The notes under the pieces are model-generated. The model was not told the origin of the DNA and made no database searches. It saw only the letters and a program-made list of their open reading frames with translations. Below, piece by piece: positions 1-6,307 of a DNA stretch of 11,611 nucleotides. The first letter of the stretch is position 1. Every line of letters starts with the position of its first letter. The DNA comes from JAQGMJ01 sp036271855 (GTDB lineage: Bacteria > Pseudomonadota > Gammaproteobacteria > Burkholderiales > JAEUOS01): NCBI GenBank assembly GCA_036271855.1, contig DATAZV010000050.1, positions 1-11,611 on the forward strand, written 5' to 3'. The position numbers and the translations under genes were made by a program.

Positions 1-575
1 CCCAGCACGTCGGTCATCGCCTGGCCGCCGCCCTTGTAGGGCACGTGGGTCATTTTCACCCCGGTGGTGCGGGCGAACAGCGAAGTGGCCAGGTGCATCA
101 GCGAGCCGTTGCCGGAAGAGGCGTAGAACACCTCGCCCGGTTTGGCACGGGCCACGGCGATCAGCTCGCTGATGTTTTTCGCGGGAAACGAGGGATGCAC
201 CAGCACCACCAGCGGCAGGGTGGCGATCACCCCCACGGTCTCGAAGGAGCGCTGGGTGTAGGGCAGCTTGGGGTACAGCGCGAGGTTGATGGCGAATGAG
301 GCGGCATCGACGAAAGCCGTGGAGCCGTTGGGCGTGCTGTGCGCCACGTAGGCGGCGCCGATCTGCCCGGCGGTGCCCGGCTTGTTGTCGACCAGCACCG
401 TTTCGCCGAGGATAGGGCCCATGCGCGAGGCGATCAGGCGCGCCATGATGTCGGCGCCGCCGCCCGGGGCATAGCCGGTGATCAGCGTGGTCTGGCGATT
501 CTGCGCCCAGGCCGGCAGCACGGCGGCGCCCAGGCCGGCGGCGCCCAGCCGGAGGAGGTTGCGGCGGTGGTTCAT
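1..575 (-). CDS. Bug-family (TctC-like) tripartite tricarboxylate transporter substrate-binding protein, N-terminal part
   Basis: Periplasmic binding protein of the Bug/TctC family, which usually captures carboxylates or other small organic acids for a tripartite tricarboxylate-type transporter or for sensing. Only the first 191 codons are present; the family is usually about 320 residues, so the C-terminal lobe lies beyond the window edge. An N-terminal signal sequence with an Arg pair (HRRNLLRLG, then an Ala/Leu/Gly-rich core and AWA before Gln) ends near residue 25. Family hallmarks follow: YAPGGGADIMAR near residues 35-46, DNKPGTAGQIGA near 65-76, and HVPYKGGGQAMTDVL at the truncated end. 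The ATG at 573-575 is preceded by AAGGAG at good spacing. The ligand cannot be deduced, because Bug proteins are highly paralogous in betaproteobacteria. No membrane subunits are visible nearby, so it may be an orphan. The Arg pair resembles a Tat motif, but Sec export is equally possible. Confidence 0.9.
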   Translation of the reverse strand, partial: MNHRRNLLRLGAAGLGAAVLPAWAQNRQTTLITGYAPGGGADIMARLIASRMGPILGETVLVDNKPGTAGQIGAAYVAHSTPNGSTAFVDAASFAINLALYPKLPYTQRSFETVGVIATLPLVVLVHPSFPAKNISELIAVARAKPGEVFYASSGNGSLMHLATSLFARTTGVKMTHVPYKGGGQAMTDVL

Positions 576-888
576 TGGTTCGTGCTCCTTGAAAGCCGCG
601 GTGCGGCTTTTTTGTCTCCGGCCTCGGTGGCGCGGGCCGCATGTGACGGCATCGATGCCTGAGTATCGCTCAAAAAAACCGCGCAAAAAACGCCATGCCG
701 GGCATACCCCGGATTACCTCGAACCAGCAGGAAGGGCCGCTGCGCCTACCGGATGCTAGGGAAATCTACGTACTGCGCATGCCGATGAACTGCGTTACTT
801 TTCGCCCGCGGGTCTGACCTCCTCACCACCCCTAAGCGGCCGGTACCTCCGGTTGCATTTTCAATCACATTACTGGATAGAGACAACC
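576..888. other. Intergenic region between divergent Bug-family and MxKDx-protein genes
   Basis: These 313 bases hold the leaders of two divergent genes. Visible elements are the hairpin at 592-610, a small inverted repeat CCGGG-catac-CCCGG at 698-712, and A/T tracts at 670-690. On the minus strand a weak -10-like GATACT (662-667) lies 17 nt from a T-tract (685-690), a possible but unconvincing promoter for the Bug gene. No good sigma-70 promoter is seen for the plus-strand gene. No protein-like ORF is convincing here. Confidence 0.5.
592..613 (+). terminator. Hairpin with T-tract in the Bug gene leader (terminator-like on the + strand)
   Basis: A perfect 8-bp stem AAAGCCGC / GCGGCTTT (592-599 / 603-610) with a GGT loop is followed on the plus strand by three more T, giving a six-T run. 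It has the form of an intrinsic terminator read from left to right, where it would stop antisense transcription coming out of the Bug gene. On the minus strand the same hairpin sits immediately upstream of the AAGGAG ribosome site of the Bug gene and could act as a leader structure. Confidence 0.45.
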
Positions 889-1113
889 ATGACCAAAACC
901 ATCGCAGCAATCGCCCTTGCCCTGTTCGCCACCTCAGCCGTCTACGCCGCCGACGAAATGAAAAAAGACGAAATGGCGAAGGACGGCATGGCGAAGAAGG
1001 ACGAAATGCACAAGGACGGCATGAAGAAGGACGGCATGAAAAAAGATGCGATGAAAAAGGACGAGATGAAGAAGGACGACATGATGAAAAAAGACGACAA
1101 GATGGCCAAGTAG
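889..1113 (+). CDS. Secreted pentapeptide MxKDx repeat protein
   Basis: Small exported protein of 74 residues. Residues 1-20 form a Sec signal peptide (MTKTIAAIALALFATSAVYA, cleaved before ADEM). The rest is almost entirely repeats of five residues with the pattern M-[KA]-K-D-[EGAD], interrupted by two six-residue variants, and it ends KMAK. This matches the known 'pentapeptide MXKDX repeat' family of small secreted proteobacterial proteins, whose function is not established. The mature part is very hydrophilic, with about equal Lys and Asp/Glu, many regularly spaced Met and no Cys, so a Met-rich metal (copper or silver) buffering or oxidant-scavenging role is conceivable but is inference. 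The ATG at 889 is chosen because it gives a clean signal peptide; an in-frame ATG at 853 would add twelve non-signal residues. The ribosome site is weak (GGATAGAG about 5 nt upstream). It is monocistronic, facing the convergent flavodoxin-fold gene. Confidence 0.85.
   Translation: MTKTIAAIALALFATSAVYAADEMKKDEMAKDGMAKKDEMHKDGMKKDGMKKDAMKKDEMKKDDMMKKDDKMAK
958..1101 (+). repeat. In-frame 15-bp tandem repeat array encoding MxKDx pentapeptides
   Basis: Nine consecutive units each start with ATG: seven of 15 bp (as at 958, 973, 1006, 1021, 1036, 1051, 1066) and two of 18 bp (988-1005 and 1081-1098) that carry an extra codon. Lys codons vary between AAA and AAG and Asp between GAC and GAT, so the copies have diverged at silent sites while the protein pattern is kept. 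This suggests selection on the peptide rather than very recent slippage. Confidence 0.85.
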
Positions 1114-1122
1114 GCTTGCAGA

Positions 1123-1161
1123 CGCCGCGCCGCAGCGGGCGGCAGTGCCGCAGGCGCGGCG
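1123..1161. terminator. GC-rich hairpin between convergent genes
   Basis: A 9-bp perfect outer stem CGCCGCGCC / GGCGCGGCG (1123-1131 / 1153-1161) encloses an inner stem GCGGC-agt-GCCGC (1139-1151). It lies between the stop of the MxKDx gene (1113) and the stop of the convergent oxidoreductase gene (1180). There is no T-tract on either side, so it is at best a weak bidirectional terminator or an mRNA 3'-end stabiliser. Confidence 0.4.
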
Positions 1162-1179
1162 GGCCGAACGCGGCGCGCG

Positions 1180-2259
1180 TTACTTCGGGCGCGGGCGTTT
1201 CAGTTTTGCATCCGGCACCGAGAGGCGGCCGGCGCGCAAGTCGGCCACGGCACCCACCACCGCGCGGGCGACGTTGCGCATTTCCTCCTGCACGTTCTCG
1301 TCCGCATCGAGGGTGTCGTGGCTGGTGGCGTAGGGCTGGTAGTAACCGATCAGGCGGTCCATTCGCGCCTGCTCGCCGGCGTCGACCAGGCCCATCCAGT
1401 CGAGCCAGTCGGTGAGCGCGCGGCGCGCGCCTTCGGTACCGGCGACATCGCCGTGCACCATGGTGCCGTAGACCCGGCCGGCCATGTGCTTTGGGTAGTC
1501 CCAGCCTTTTAGCTCCAGGGTTTTGGCCTCTTCGGCTTTTTTGCCGTGGGTGGAGCTGGGGTCGGGGTTGCCGCCGTCGGCGCACACCAGGCGGTCGATC
1601 ATCAGCTTCAGCGGGCTGGGCGACTGGTACCAGTACACCGGGGCGACGATGATGATGCCGTGGGCGGCGGTCCAGCGCTCGTAAATCTCGGCCATCCAGT
1701 CGTGTACCTGGCCCAGGGCATGGTTGGGGTAGCAGCTGCAGGGCCAGTGGCATAGCGGCATGGCGGTGGAGACGCAGCCCTTGCAGGGGTGGATTTCGCG
1801 GCCGTATTCGGAGGTGATCAGGCTCAAGTCGAGATAGTCGGCCTCGATGCCGGCGGATGCCACGATCTCGCGCGCCAGCCCGGCGAGGCGAAAGGACTTG
1901 GAGATTTCACCGGGGCAGGTGGTGTCGTTGCGCGAGGAGCCGGAGATGATCAGCACGCGCGATCTGGTTGCGGGGTCCGCCTGTCGTCTGGCGGCGGCCT
2001 TGAGGCGCTCGCTGGTTTCTATCCATTCCACCGAGAGGTCGTAATCCGGATCTGCGTAACCCGGGCCGGCCTTGCGCGTGACCGGTGACTTGCGTGCCTG
2101 CTTGTACGCGTCCCAGGCGATGGCCTCCAGCCGTTCCAGGCTTTGGCTCTCGCTGTTGAAGGCGGGGTCGTAGAAGGACTGCATGAAACGCCGCTTGAAT
2201 TCATCGCGTTGCAGGAAAGGCGCGGCTTCGCCTTTGCGGACAAGGGGGGAGGTGGGCAT
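1180..2259 (-). CDS. Flavodoxin-fold NAD(P)H-dependent (FMN) oxidoreductase with N-terminal extension
   Basis: Cytoplasmic flavoprotein of 359 residues in the NADPH-dependent FMN reductase / flavodoxin-like superfamily. The flavodoxin fold begins near residue 100 with RVLIISGSSRND (phosphate-binding loop SGSSR, residues 106-110). The second flavin loop APVYWYQSPSPLK is at 206-218, followed by MIDRLVCADGG. Residues 1-99 are a charged, probably helical extension absent from minimal family members. A cysteine cluster at 159, 162, 170, 174 and 176 (C-x2-C-x7-C-x3-C-x-C) sits where iron-sulfur flavoproteins of this superfamily carry their cluster ligands, but the spacing differs from their classical C-x2-C-x2-C-x4-7-C. 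An FeS cluster is therefore possible but unproven. The ATG at 2259 is chosen. In-frame TTG (2289) and GTG (2286) starts exist, and none has a good ribosome site. Physiological substrate unknown; quinone, azo or metal reduction are family precedents. Confidence 0.8.
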   Translation of the reverse strand: MPTSPLVRKGEAAPFLQRDEFKRRFMQSFYDPAFNSESQSLERLEAIAWDAYKQARKSPVTRKAGPGYADPDYDLSVEWIETSERLKAAARRQADPATRSRVLIISGSSRNDTTCPGEISKSFRLAGLAREIVASAGIEADYLDLSLITSEYGREIHPCKGCVSTAMPLCHWPCSCYPNHALGQVHDWMAEIYERWTAAHGIIIVAPVYWYQSPSPLKLMIDRLVCADGGNPDPSSTHGKKAEEAKTLELKGWDYPKHMAGRVYGTMVHGDVAGTEGARRALTDWLDWMGLVDAGEQARMDRLIGYYQPYATSHDTLDADENVQEEMRNVARAVVGAVADLRAGRLSVPDAKLKRPRPK

Positions 2260-2339
2260 GGGCAGACCACACGAGTGAGCGAGCACCAAGCCTGCGCGCG
2301 CCGGAGCGCCGCGGCTGACAGCGGCAGGCGGATTTATTT

Positions 2340-2355
2340 GTCGGAAAAAACCGAC
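2340..2355. repeat. Perfect inverted repeat with A6/T6 loop upstream of the oxidoreductase
   Basis: GTCGG-aaaaaa-CCGAC gives a 5-bp stem with a six-base homopolymer loop. It lies in the 2260-2432 gap between the cytochrome gene stop and the oxidoreductase start, both on the minus strand. It may be part of the oxidoreductase leader or an operator. The rest of this gap shows no convincing promoter or terminator. Confidence 0.35.
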
Positions 2356-2432
2356 GCGCGGAATGCCGCCGCGAAGAAAAACCCCCTGGCCCAGCCCGGA
2401 CGTGCGGGACGACGCCGGCCAGCCTATTTCGG

Positions 2433-2762
2433 CTATTCGTTGCCGTAGGTCTTGGCCAGGTAGTCGACGATCACCGGCATGTCGGCCGGGTCGATCGGCG
2501 CCTTGAACACCGCTTGCATGCGCTTGACCATGGCGTCCCAGTAGGGGCGCGGCGCATTGGGCGGCTGGTAGAGCATGTATTCGGCCGAGTGGCAGGCGAC
2601 GCAGTTGGCTTGCGCCTTGGCGTAGCCGGGCAGGGTGCTGGCCTTGAGCTGGGCGCCGTCGGGCGGCAGGTTGATGGTCTTGGGTTCGGCATGGGCGCTG
2701 GCGGCGGCCAGCGCGATGGCGACGGCGAGGAGGGGGCGGGAGATCATTTGTGCGCCTTTCAT
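2433..2762 (-). CDS. sorB: Small periplasmic c-type cytochrome, SorB-like subunit of sulfite dehydrogenase
   Basis: Monoheme cytochrome c of 109 residues that would take electrons from the adjacent SorA-like molybdenum subunit and pass them to a soluble cytochrome c. A signal peptide runs to about residue 25 (Leu/Ala-rich core, SAHA before EPK). The single heme site is CVACH at residues 54-58. Met95 in ADMPVIVDYL, near the C-terminus, is a plausible axial ligand; Met63 is an alternative. The mature length of about 84 residues matches the small SorB type. The ATG at 2762 overlaps the sorA TGA as ATGA, indicating translational coupling. A second ATG at 2747, preceded by AAAGG at good spacing, would give a shorter and equally good signal peptide, so the exact start is uncertain. 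The gene symbol rests on domain type and operon partner, since small cytochromes diverge quickly. Confidence 0.85.
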   Translation of the reverse strand: MKGAQMISRPLLAVAIALAAASAHAEPKTINLPPDGAQLKASTLPGYAKAQANCVACHSAEYMLYQPPNAPRPYWDAMVKRMQAVFKAPIDPADMPVIVDYLAKTYGNE

Positions 2763-3970
2763 GCTGCCCACACCTTGACCGATTCGACCACGTTGCGCAT
2801 GTAGCCGGCGGGCTGCCACAGCGCCTCCATCGGCTGGCTCTGGCCGGAGCGGTTCCAGGCGCGCACGCGCAGGTCGTGCTTGCCTTTTTTCGGGGTGAAG
2901 CCGAAGGTGAATTCGCGGAAGGAATAGCGGCCGAGGTCTTCCCCCAGCTTGGCTTCGCGCCAGCTGGCGCCGCCGTCGTCGGACCAGGCGACTTCGCGGA
3001 TACCCTGGCCGCCGTCGAAGGCGATGCCGCGCACGCCGACCGCGCGGTTTGCGTGCAGGCGCGCGCCGTCGGCGAGCGAGGTGATGAAGGAGCGCACGTT
3101 GAAGCGGCCGATCGGCCGGGTGGCGGCGGGCGCGGTGCCGGGCTCGATGCAGGCGCAGGGGTTGTCGGGGATGCGGTAGGCGGGCTTCATCCAGAAGCCG
3201 TCGAACTCCTGCTCCACCACTTCGATTTCCGAGAGGTGCTTGACCCAGTAGGTGCCGTAGTAGCCAGGCACGATCAGCTTGACCGGGTAGCCGTTGAGCA
3301 TCGGGATGTCGGCACCGTTCATCCGGTAGGCGATCATCACCTCGCCATCCATCGCGTGGCCGACTTCAAGTGCCTTGACGAAGTCGCCGCCGCCGAAGAC
3401 GCCGGTGTCCAGGCCATTGAAGGTGACCTGGCGGGCGGTGCTCTTCAATTCAGCCTTGGCCAGCACGTCTTTCAGCGGCACGCCGACCCAGCGCGCATTG
3501 CCCATCGCGCCGTTGCCCAGCTGGCCGCCGGTGACGCGCGGGGTGAACAGGGCGCGGCTGTTGCCCGAGCACTGGTTGACGGCGGTGAGTTCGACCGGCT
3601 TGAACTGGCTGCGCAGGTCGGCAACGCTGATCTCGAAGGGCTTGGCGACGGCGGCCCCGCCGATCTTGATGGTGTGCTTGTCGCCGTCGATCGACGTCGG
3701 GATACCGGCGTTGTGATAACGCACGAAAAAGGCGTCGTTCGGGGTGATCAGGCCTTCGTTGAAAATCTCGAACGGCGTTTCGAGTTGCGGCGGCCGCGAG
3801 GTGAGCACGATCAGCGGGCGCTTCTCCGGGTAGGCGGCGAGCTTGCGGCGGCCGTTGACAAAGGGCATGTCGGTGGCGGCGCCTTGCGCGCCGGCGAGGC
3901 CGCTCAAGCCTGCGGCGAGGCCGCCAGCGATGAAGCGGCGGCGCGGGTGGCTGACACTGTGCTTGCGCAT
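2759..3970 (-). CDS. sorA: Periplasmic molybdenum sulfite dehydrogenase catalytic subunit (sulfite oxidase family, SorA-like)
   Basis: Protein of 403 residues that would oxidise sulfite to sulfate in the periplasm with a Mo-molybdopterin cofactor. The N-terminus has a twin-arginine signal (PRRRFIAGG, residues 9-17, then a hydrophobic Ala/Gly/Leu stretch), expected for a cofactor-loaded Tat substrate. The Mo-ligating Cys is Cys134 in NQCSGNSR. Arg84 and His86 (FFVRYHN) keep the Arg-x-His spacing of the Starkeya SorA active site, and VPGYYGTYWVKHL (235-246) supplies the active-site Tyr region. The C-terminal Mo-co dimerisation domain covers about residues 283-403 (VAWSDDGGASW, LRVRAWNRSGQSQP). 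The start at 3970 is set by GAGGAG eight bases upstream and by the Tat signal; the longer open frame to 4246 runs through tandem repeats and is not used. It forms an operon with the overlapping cytochrome gene. A methionine-sulfoxide reductase MsrP-type role is less likely, given the length, the dimerisation domain and the cytochrome partner. Confidence 0.92.
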   Translation of the reverse strand: MRKHSVSHPRRRFIAGGLAAGLSGLAGAQGAATDMPFVNGRRKLAAYPEKRPLIVLTSRPPQLETPFEIFNEGLITPNDAFFVRYHNAGIPTSIDGDKHTIKIGGAAVAKPFEISVADLRSQFKPVELTAVNQCSGNSRALFTPRVTGGQLGNGAMGNARWVGVPLKDVLAKAELKSTARQVTFNGLDTGVFGGGDFVKALEVGHAMDGEVMIAYRMNGADIPMLNGYPVKLIVPGYYGTYWVKHLSEIEVVEQEFDGFWMKPAYRIPDNPCACIEPGTAPAATRPIGRFNVRSFITSLADGARLHANRAVGVRGIAFDGGQGIREVAWSDDGGASWREAKLGEDLGRYSFREFTFGFTPKKGKHDLRVRAWNRSGQSQPMEALWQPAGYMRNVVESVKVWAA

Positions 3971-4275
3971 GCTTTGTTCTCCTCGATTGTTATTCGCGGC
4001 TTGCCTGCACCGCTTTTTCGCGGCGGGTTTCCGGCCCCTGCCGCCGCCCCGGGCTTCCAGGGCAAATTGATCTTGCCACAGGAGGGCGATGTATTTGTTG
4101 GTAGATGTCGCTTTGGCGGCGGCGCCGGGCGGCGGGATTTTTTGTGCGCGGCCCTTTGGTTTTTCGCGCTGCGTCCCCATCTGCGTTGCGCGATGCGCGC
4201 GATGCGCGCGATGCGCGCGATGCGCGCGGTGGTAGGCTGCGCGCAACTGGTTTTCGTGAAGGGAAGTTGCTTTCG
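3971..4275. other. Shared upstream region of divergent sorA and DedA-rhodanese genes
   Basis: These 305 bases separate two divergent start codons. They hold the sorA ribosome site (GAGGAG, near 3980), the 9-bp tandem repeat array at 4192-4227 and an AGGAGGG at 4080-4086. That last site precedes a 48-codon ORF (4089-4235) whose end is just the repeat read as Arg-Cys-Ala. No textbook -35/-10 pair is apparent in either direction. Promoters for both genes must lie here unless the genes are transcribed from further away. Confidence 0.5.
4192..4227. repeat. Four exact tandem copies of a 9-bp unit (GATGCGCGC)
   Basis: GATGCGCGC occurs four times without mismatch, preceded by a partial unit ending TTGCGC (4186-4191). 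Each junction reads GCGC-gat-GCGC, a small dyad. The array sits about 49 bp upstream of the DedA-rhodanese start and about 220 bp upstream of the sorA start, in non-coding DNA. Because the unit is a multiple of three, changes in copy number would not shift any overlapping frame. Confidence 0.9.
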
Positions 4276-5262
4276 ATGATGCAACACCTGGTGTCCCTGT
4301 TGGCTGAAAACGGCTTGTGGCTGGTGTTCGGCTGGGTGCTGATGGAGCGCATCGGCGTGCCGGTGCCGGCGCTGCCGATCATGATCGTCGGCGGCGCGCT
4401 GGTGGCCGATGGCCGCATGTCGCTGACCCTGCTGTGCCTGGTGGCGCTGGCTGCCTGCCTGCTCGGCGACGGGCTCTGGTACGCGGCGGGGCGGCGCTAT
4501 GGGGCGCGGGTGCTGCGCCTGCTATGCCGCATTTCGCTGTCGCCGGACTCCTGCGTCAAGCAGTCGGAAAGCCGCTTCGAGCGCGCCGGCGGCCCGCTGC
4601 TGGTGGTGGCGAAGTTCGTGCCGGGGCTGGCCACCATGGCCGCGCCGGTGGCCGGCGCGATCCGCCTGCGCGCGGGCATTTTCTTTTTCTATACCGGTCT
4701 CGGCTCGCTGCTGTGGATCGCGGTGGGCGCCGGGCTGGGCATGATGTTCCATGCGGAGATCCAGAAGCTGTTTGCCCGCCTCGAGGGCCTGGGGCATGTC
4801 GCCGTTCCGGTGCTGTGTGCGCTGCTGGCCGCCTACGCCGGTTTCAAGTGGTGGGAGCGGCGGCGCCTGTTCAAACTGCTGCGGATGGCGCGCATCAGTG
4901 TCGACGAGTTGTGGACCCTGATGCAGGCCGGGCACCAGCCGGTGGTGGTGGACGTGCGCTCGGGAGTGGCGCGTAAGGTTGACCCGCGCGGCATCCCCGG
5001 TGCGCTGCCGCTGGAAATGGAGCGCCTGGGCGACCAGGTGCAGCACCTGCCGCGCGACCGCGAGATCATTCTCTATTGCACTTGTCCGAACGAGGAATCG
5101 GCCGCCCATGTTGCCAAGCTGCTGATGAACCTGGGGTACACCCGGGTGCGGCCGCTGCATGGCGGGCTGGATGCCTGGGTCGATGCCGGTCACCAGGTCG
5201 AGGAACTGGGCCTGCCGCGCGGGCAGCAAGCGCAGGCCGCCCAGGCCCTGCCGGCGGCGTAA
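4276..5262 (+). CDS. DedA-family membrane protein fused to a C-terminal rhodanese domain
   Basis: Inner-membrane protein of 328 residues. Residues 1-195 are a DedA/VTT domain: ERIGVPVPALPIMIVGG (24-40), a GDGLWYAAGRRYG re-entrant region (64-76), FERAGGPLLVVAKFVPGL (101-118) with the PVAG element (124-127), and hydrophobic segments near 135-157 and 175-190. A basic WWERRRLFK (192-200) leads to a cytoplasmic-type rhodanese domain at about 205-312, with VVVDVRS (223-229), the active-site loop ILYCTCPNEESA (Cys268 the likely persulfide Cys, Cys270 nearby) and the LHGGLDAWVDAG end (294-305). DedA proteins act in lipid translocation, envelope integrity or ion/selenite transport, and rhodaneses move sulfane sulfur, so the fusion suggests sulfur-species handling at the membrane. 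The ATG at 4276 is chosen (another follows at 4279), with AGGGA about 11 nt upstream; upstream frame extension passes through the tandem repeat. Divergent from sorAB. Confidence 0.9.
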   Translation: MMQHLVSLLAENGLWLVFGWVLMERIGVPVPALPIMIVGGALVADGRMSLTLLCLVALAACLLGDGLWYAAGRRYGARVLRLLCRISLSPDSCVKQSESRFERAGGPLLVVAKFVPGLATMAAPVAGAIRLRAGIFFFYTGLGSLLWIAVGAGLGMMFHAEIQKLFARLEGLGHVAVPVLCALLAAYAGFKWWERRRLFKLLRMARISVDELWTLMQAGHQPVVVDVRSGVARKVDPRGIPGALPLEMERLGDQVQHLPRDREIILYCTCPNEESAAHVAKLLMNLGYTRVRPLHGGLDAWVDAGHQVEELGLPRGQQAQAAQALPAA

Positions 5263-5265
5263 TGA

Positions 5266-5297
5266 AACCCGGCTGTTGCAGCAGGTGACACCGGGTT
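5266..5297 (+). terminator. Hairpin just after the DedA-rhodanese gene
   Basis: A perfect 7-bp stem AACCCGG / CCGGGTT (5266-5272 / 5291-5297) with an 18-base loop starts three bases after the stop codon. No T-tract follows, so it may be a Rho-dependent or stabilising 3' structure rather than a strong intrinsic terminator. It separates the DedA gene from the dehydrogenase gene, which starts 90 bases downstream of the DedA stop. Confidence 0.35.
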
Positions 5298-5352
5298 GAG
5301 GCGCGGTTACCATAGCGGCCCGCTGTTGGGCAGACTCTGAAGGTGCAGGAAA

Positions 5353-6114
5353 ATGGCTTATGAAATCGACCTGACCGGCAAGGTAGCGCTGGTGACCGGC
5401 GCCTCGTCCGGCCTGGGCGCGCGTTTTGCCAAGGTGCTGGCGCAGGCCGGGGCCACGGTGGCGCTGGCGGCGCGGCGCACCGAGCGCCTGAAGGAGTTGC
5501 GCGCCGAGATCGACGCCGAAGGCGGCGAAGCCCATGTGTACGCGCTCGACGTCACCGACGTGCAAAGCGTGCGCGCCTGCGTGGCGCAGGTGGAAGCGGA
5601 CCTGAAAAAGATCGACATCCTGGTCAACAACTCCGGTGTCTCGGCGCAGGCGTACGCGCTGCAGGTGACCGAGGAAGACTACGACTACGTGATGAACACC
5701 AACTTGAAGGGCAGCTTTTTCGTCGCCCAGCAGGTGGCCAAGGTGATGACCGACAGGAAGACCGCCGGGCGCATCATCAACATCGCTTCGGCAGGAGGCA
5801 TGCGCGCCCTGTCCCAGCTTTCGGTGTATTGCATCTCGAAGGCGGCGCTGATCGCCATGACCAGATCGATGGCGCTGGAATGGGGGCGTTACGGCATCAA
5901 CGTCAACGCCATCTGCCCCGGTTATATCGAAACAGAGATCAATTCCGCCTATTTCGGCAGCGAGGGCGGGCAAAAGCTGCTGAACATGCTGCCGCGCCGG
6001 CGCCTGGGCCAGCCGGAAGACCTGGACGGCCTGCTCCTGCTGCTGGCCAGCGACGCCTCCGGATTTATCAACGGCGCGGCGATTGCGGCCGACGACGGGC
6101 TGTCGGTGGCCTAA
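5353..6114 (+). CDS. Short-chain dehydrogenase/reductase (classical SDR, NADP-type)
   Basis: Cytoplasmic NAD(P)-dependent oxidoreductase of 253 residues, full length for classical SDRs. The cofactor loop TGASSGLG is at 15-22. An Arg pair after strand 2 (AARRTERL, Arg41-Arg42) favours NADP(H). DV at 66-67 and NNSG at 92-95 contact the cofactor. The catalytic tetrad is complete: Asn117, Ser146, Tyr159, Lys163 (YCISK), followed by the PGYIETEI element at 189-196. The ribosome site is AGGTGCAGG just before the ATG. Substrate cannot be read from the sequence. With the thioesterase and acetoacetyl-CoA synthetase downstream, a 3-oxoacyl- or acetoacetyl-CoA (or 3-hydroxybutyrate-type) oxidoreductase is a reasonable inference, but the hairpin and separate promoter downstream mean it is not clearly in the same operon. 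Confidence 0.88.
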   Translation: MAYEIDLTGKVALVTGASSGLGARFAKVLAQAGATVALAARRTERLKELRAEIDAEGGEAHVYALDVTDVQSVRACVAQVEADLKKIDILVNNSGVSAQAYALQVTEEDYDYVMNTNLKGSFFVAQQVAKVMTDRKTAGRIINIASAGGMRALSQLSVYCISKAALIAMTRSMALEWGRYGINVNAICPGYIETEINSAYFGSEGGQKLLNMLPRRRLGQPEDLDGLLLLLASDASGFINGAAIAADDGLSVA

Positions 6115-6151
6115 GGCCAGGGCTTCCCCGGGGGCGTTCAAGCCCCTGGCC
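6115..6151 (+). terminator. Long hairpin immediately after the SDR stop codon
   Basis: GGCCAGGGCTT (6115-6125) pairs with AAGCCCCTGGCC (6140-6151) with one bulged base, and the loop itself contains CCCCGGGGG. It begins at the base after the stop codon. There is no following T-tract. A second small dyad, GGTGC-ctggcca-GCACC (6152-6168), follows directly. Most likely this is a 3'-end structure that insulates the SDR gene from the next operon. Confidence 0.5.
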
Positions 6152-6307
6152 GGTGCCTGGCCAGCACCTCTAAGCCCCTGTTAGCGTTTACAAATTCGGT
6201 GATTTGGGGATTTGGGCGCGGGTGCGCCGATTTGCCGCAAAAACGCTCGCCGCCAGACCAGGGTACGACGGCCAAGCCCTTGATTTATAGGGCTACGGGA
6301 CTCTTTT

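Noticed and set aside
958..1101. CRISPR array
   Set aside because: The 15-bp units are contiguous, in frame and code for a pentapeptide repeat; there are no spacers.
746..1753. 335-codon minus-strand open frame
   Set aside because: Runs across the MxKDx gene, the intergenic hairpin and half of the oxidoreductase; its low-complexity Ser/Pro/Arg tract is the MxKDx repeat read backwards.
4089..4235. 48-codon plus-strand ORF after AGGAGGG, ending in Arg-Cys-Ala repeats
   Set aside because: The repeat peptide is only the 9-bp tandem array read in frame, and the ribosome site is too close to the ATG (about two bases). No protein-like features.
3971..4246. Longer start for sorA at 4246
   Set aside because: Would add 92 residues including an Ala-His-Arg repeat from the tandem array and bury the Tat signal; the ATG at 3970 has a strong ribosome site.
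2750..4279. 509-codon plus-strand open frame antisense to sorA
   Set aside because: High-GC shadow of the sorA coding frame; the sorA protein on the other strand has clear catalytic motifs and a Tat signal.
4522..6141. 539-codon minus-strand open frame across the DedA and SDR genes
   Set aside because: His/Gln/Arg-rich shadow translation spanning two well-supported plus-strand genes.
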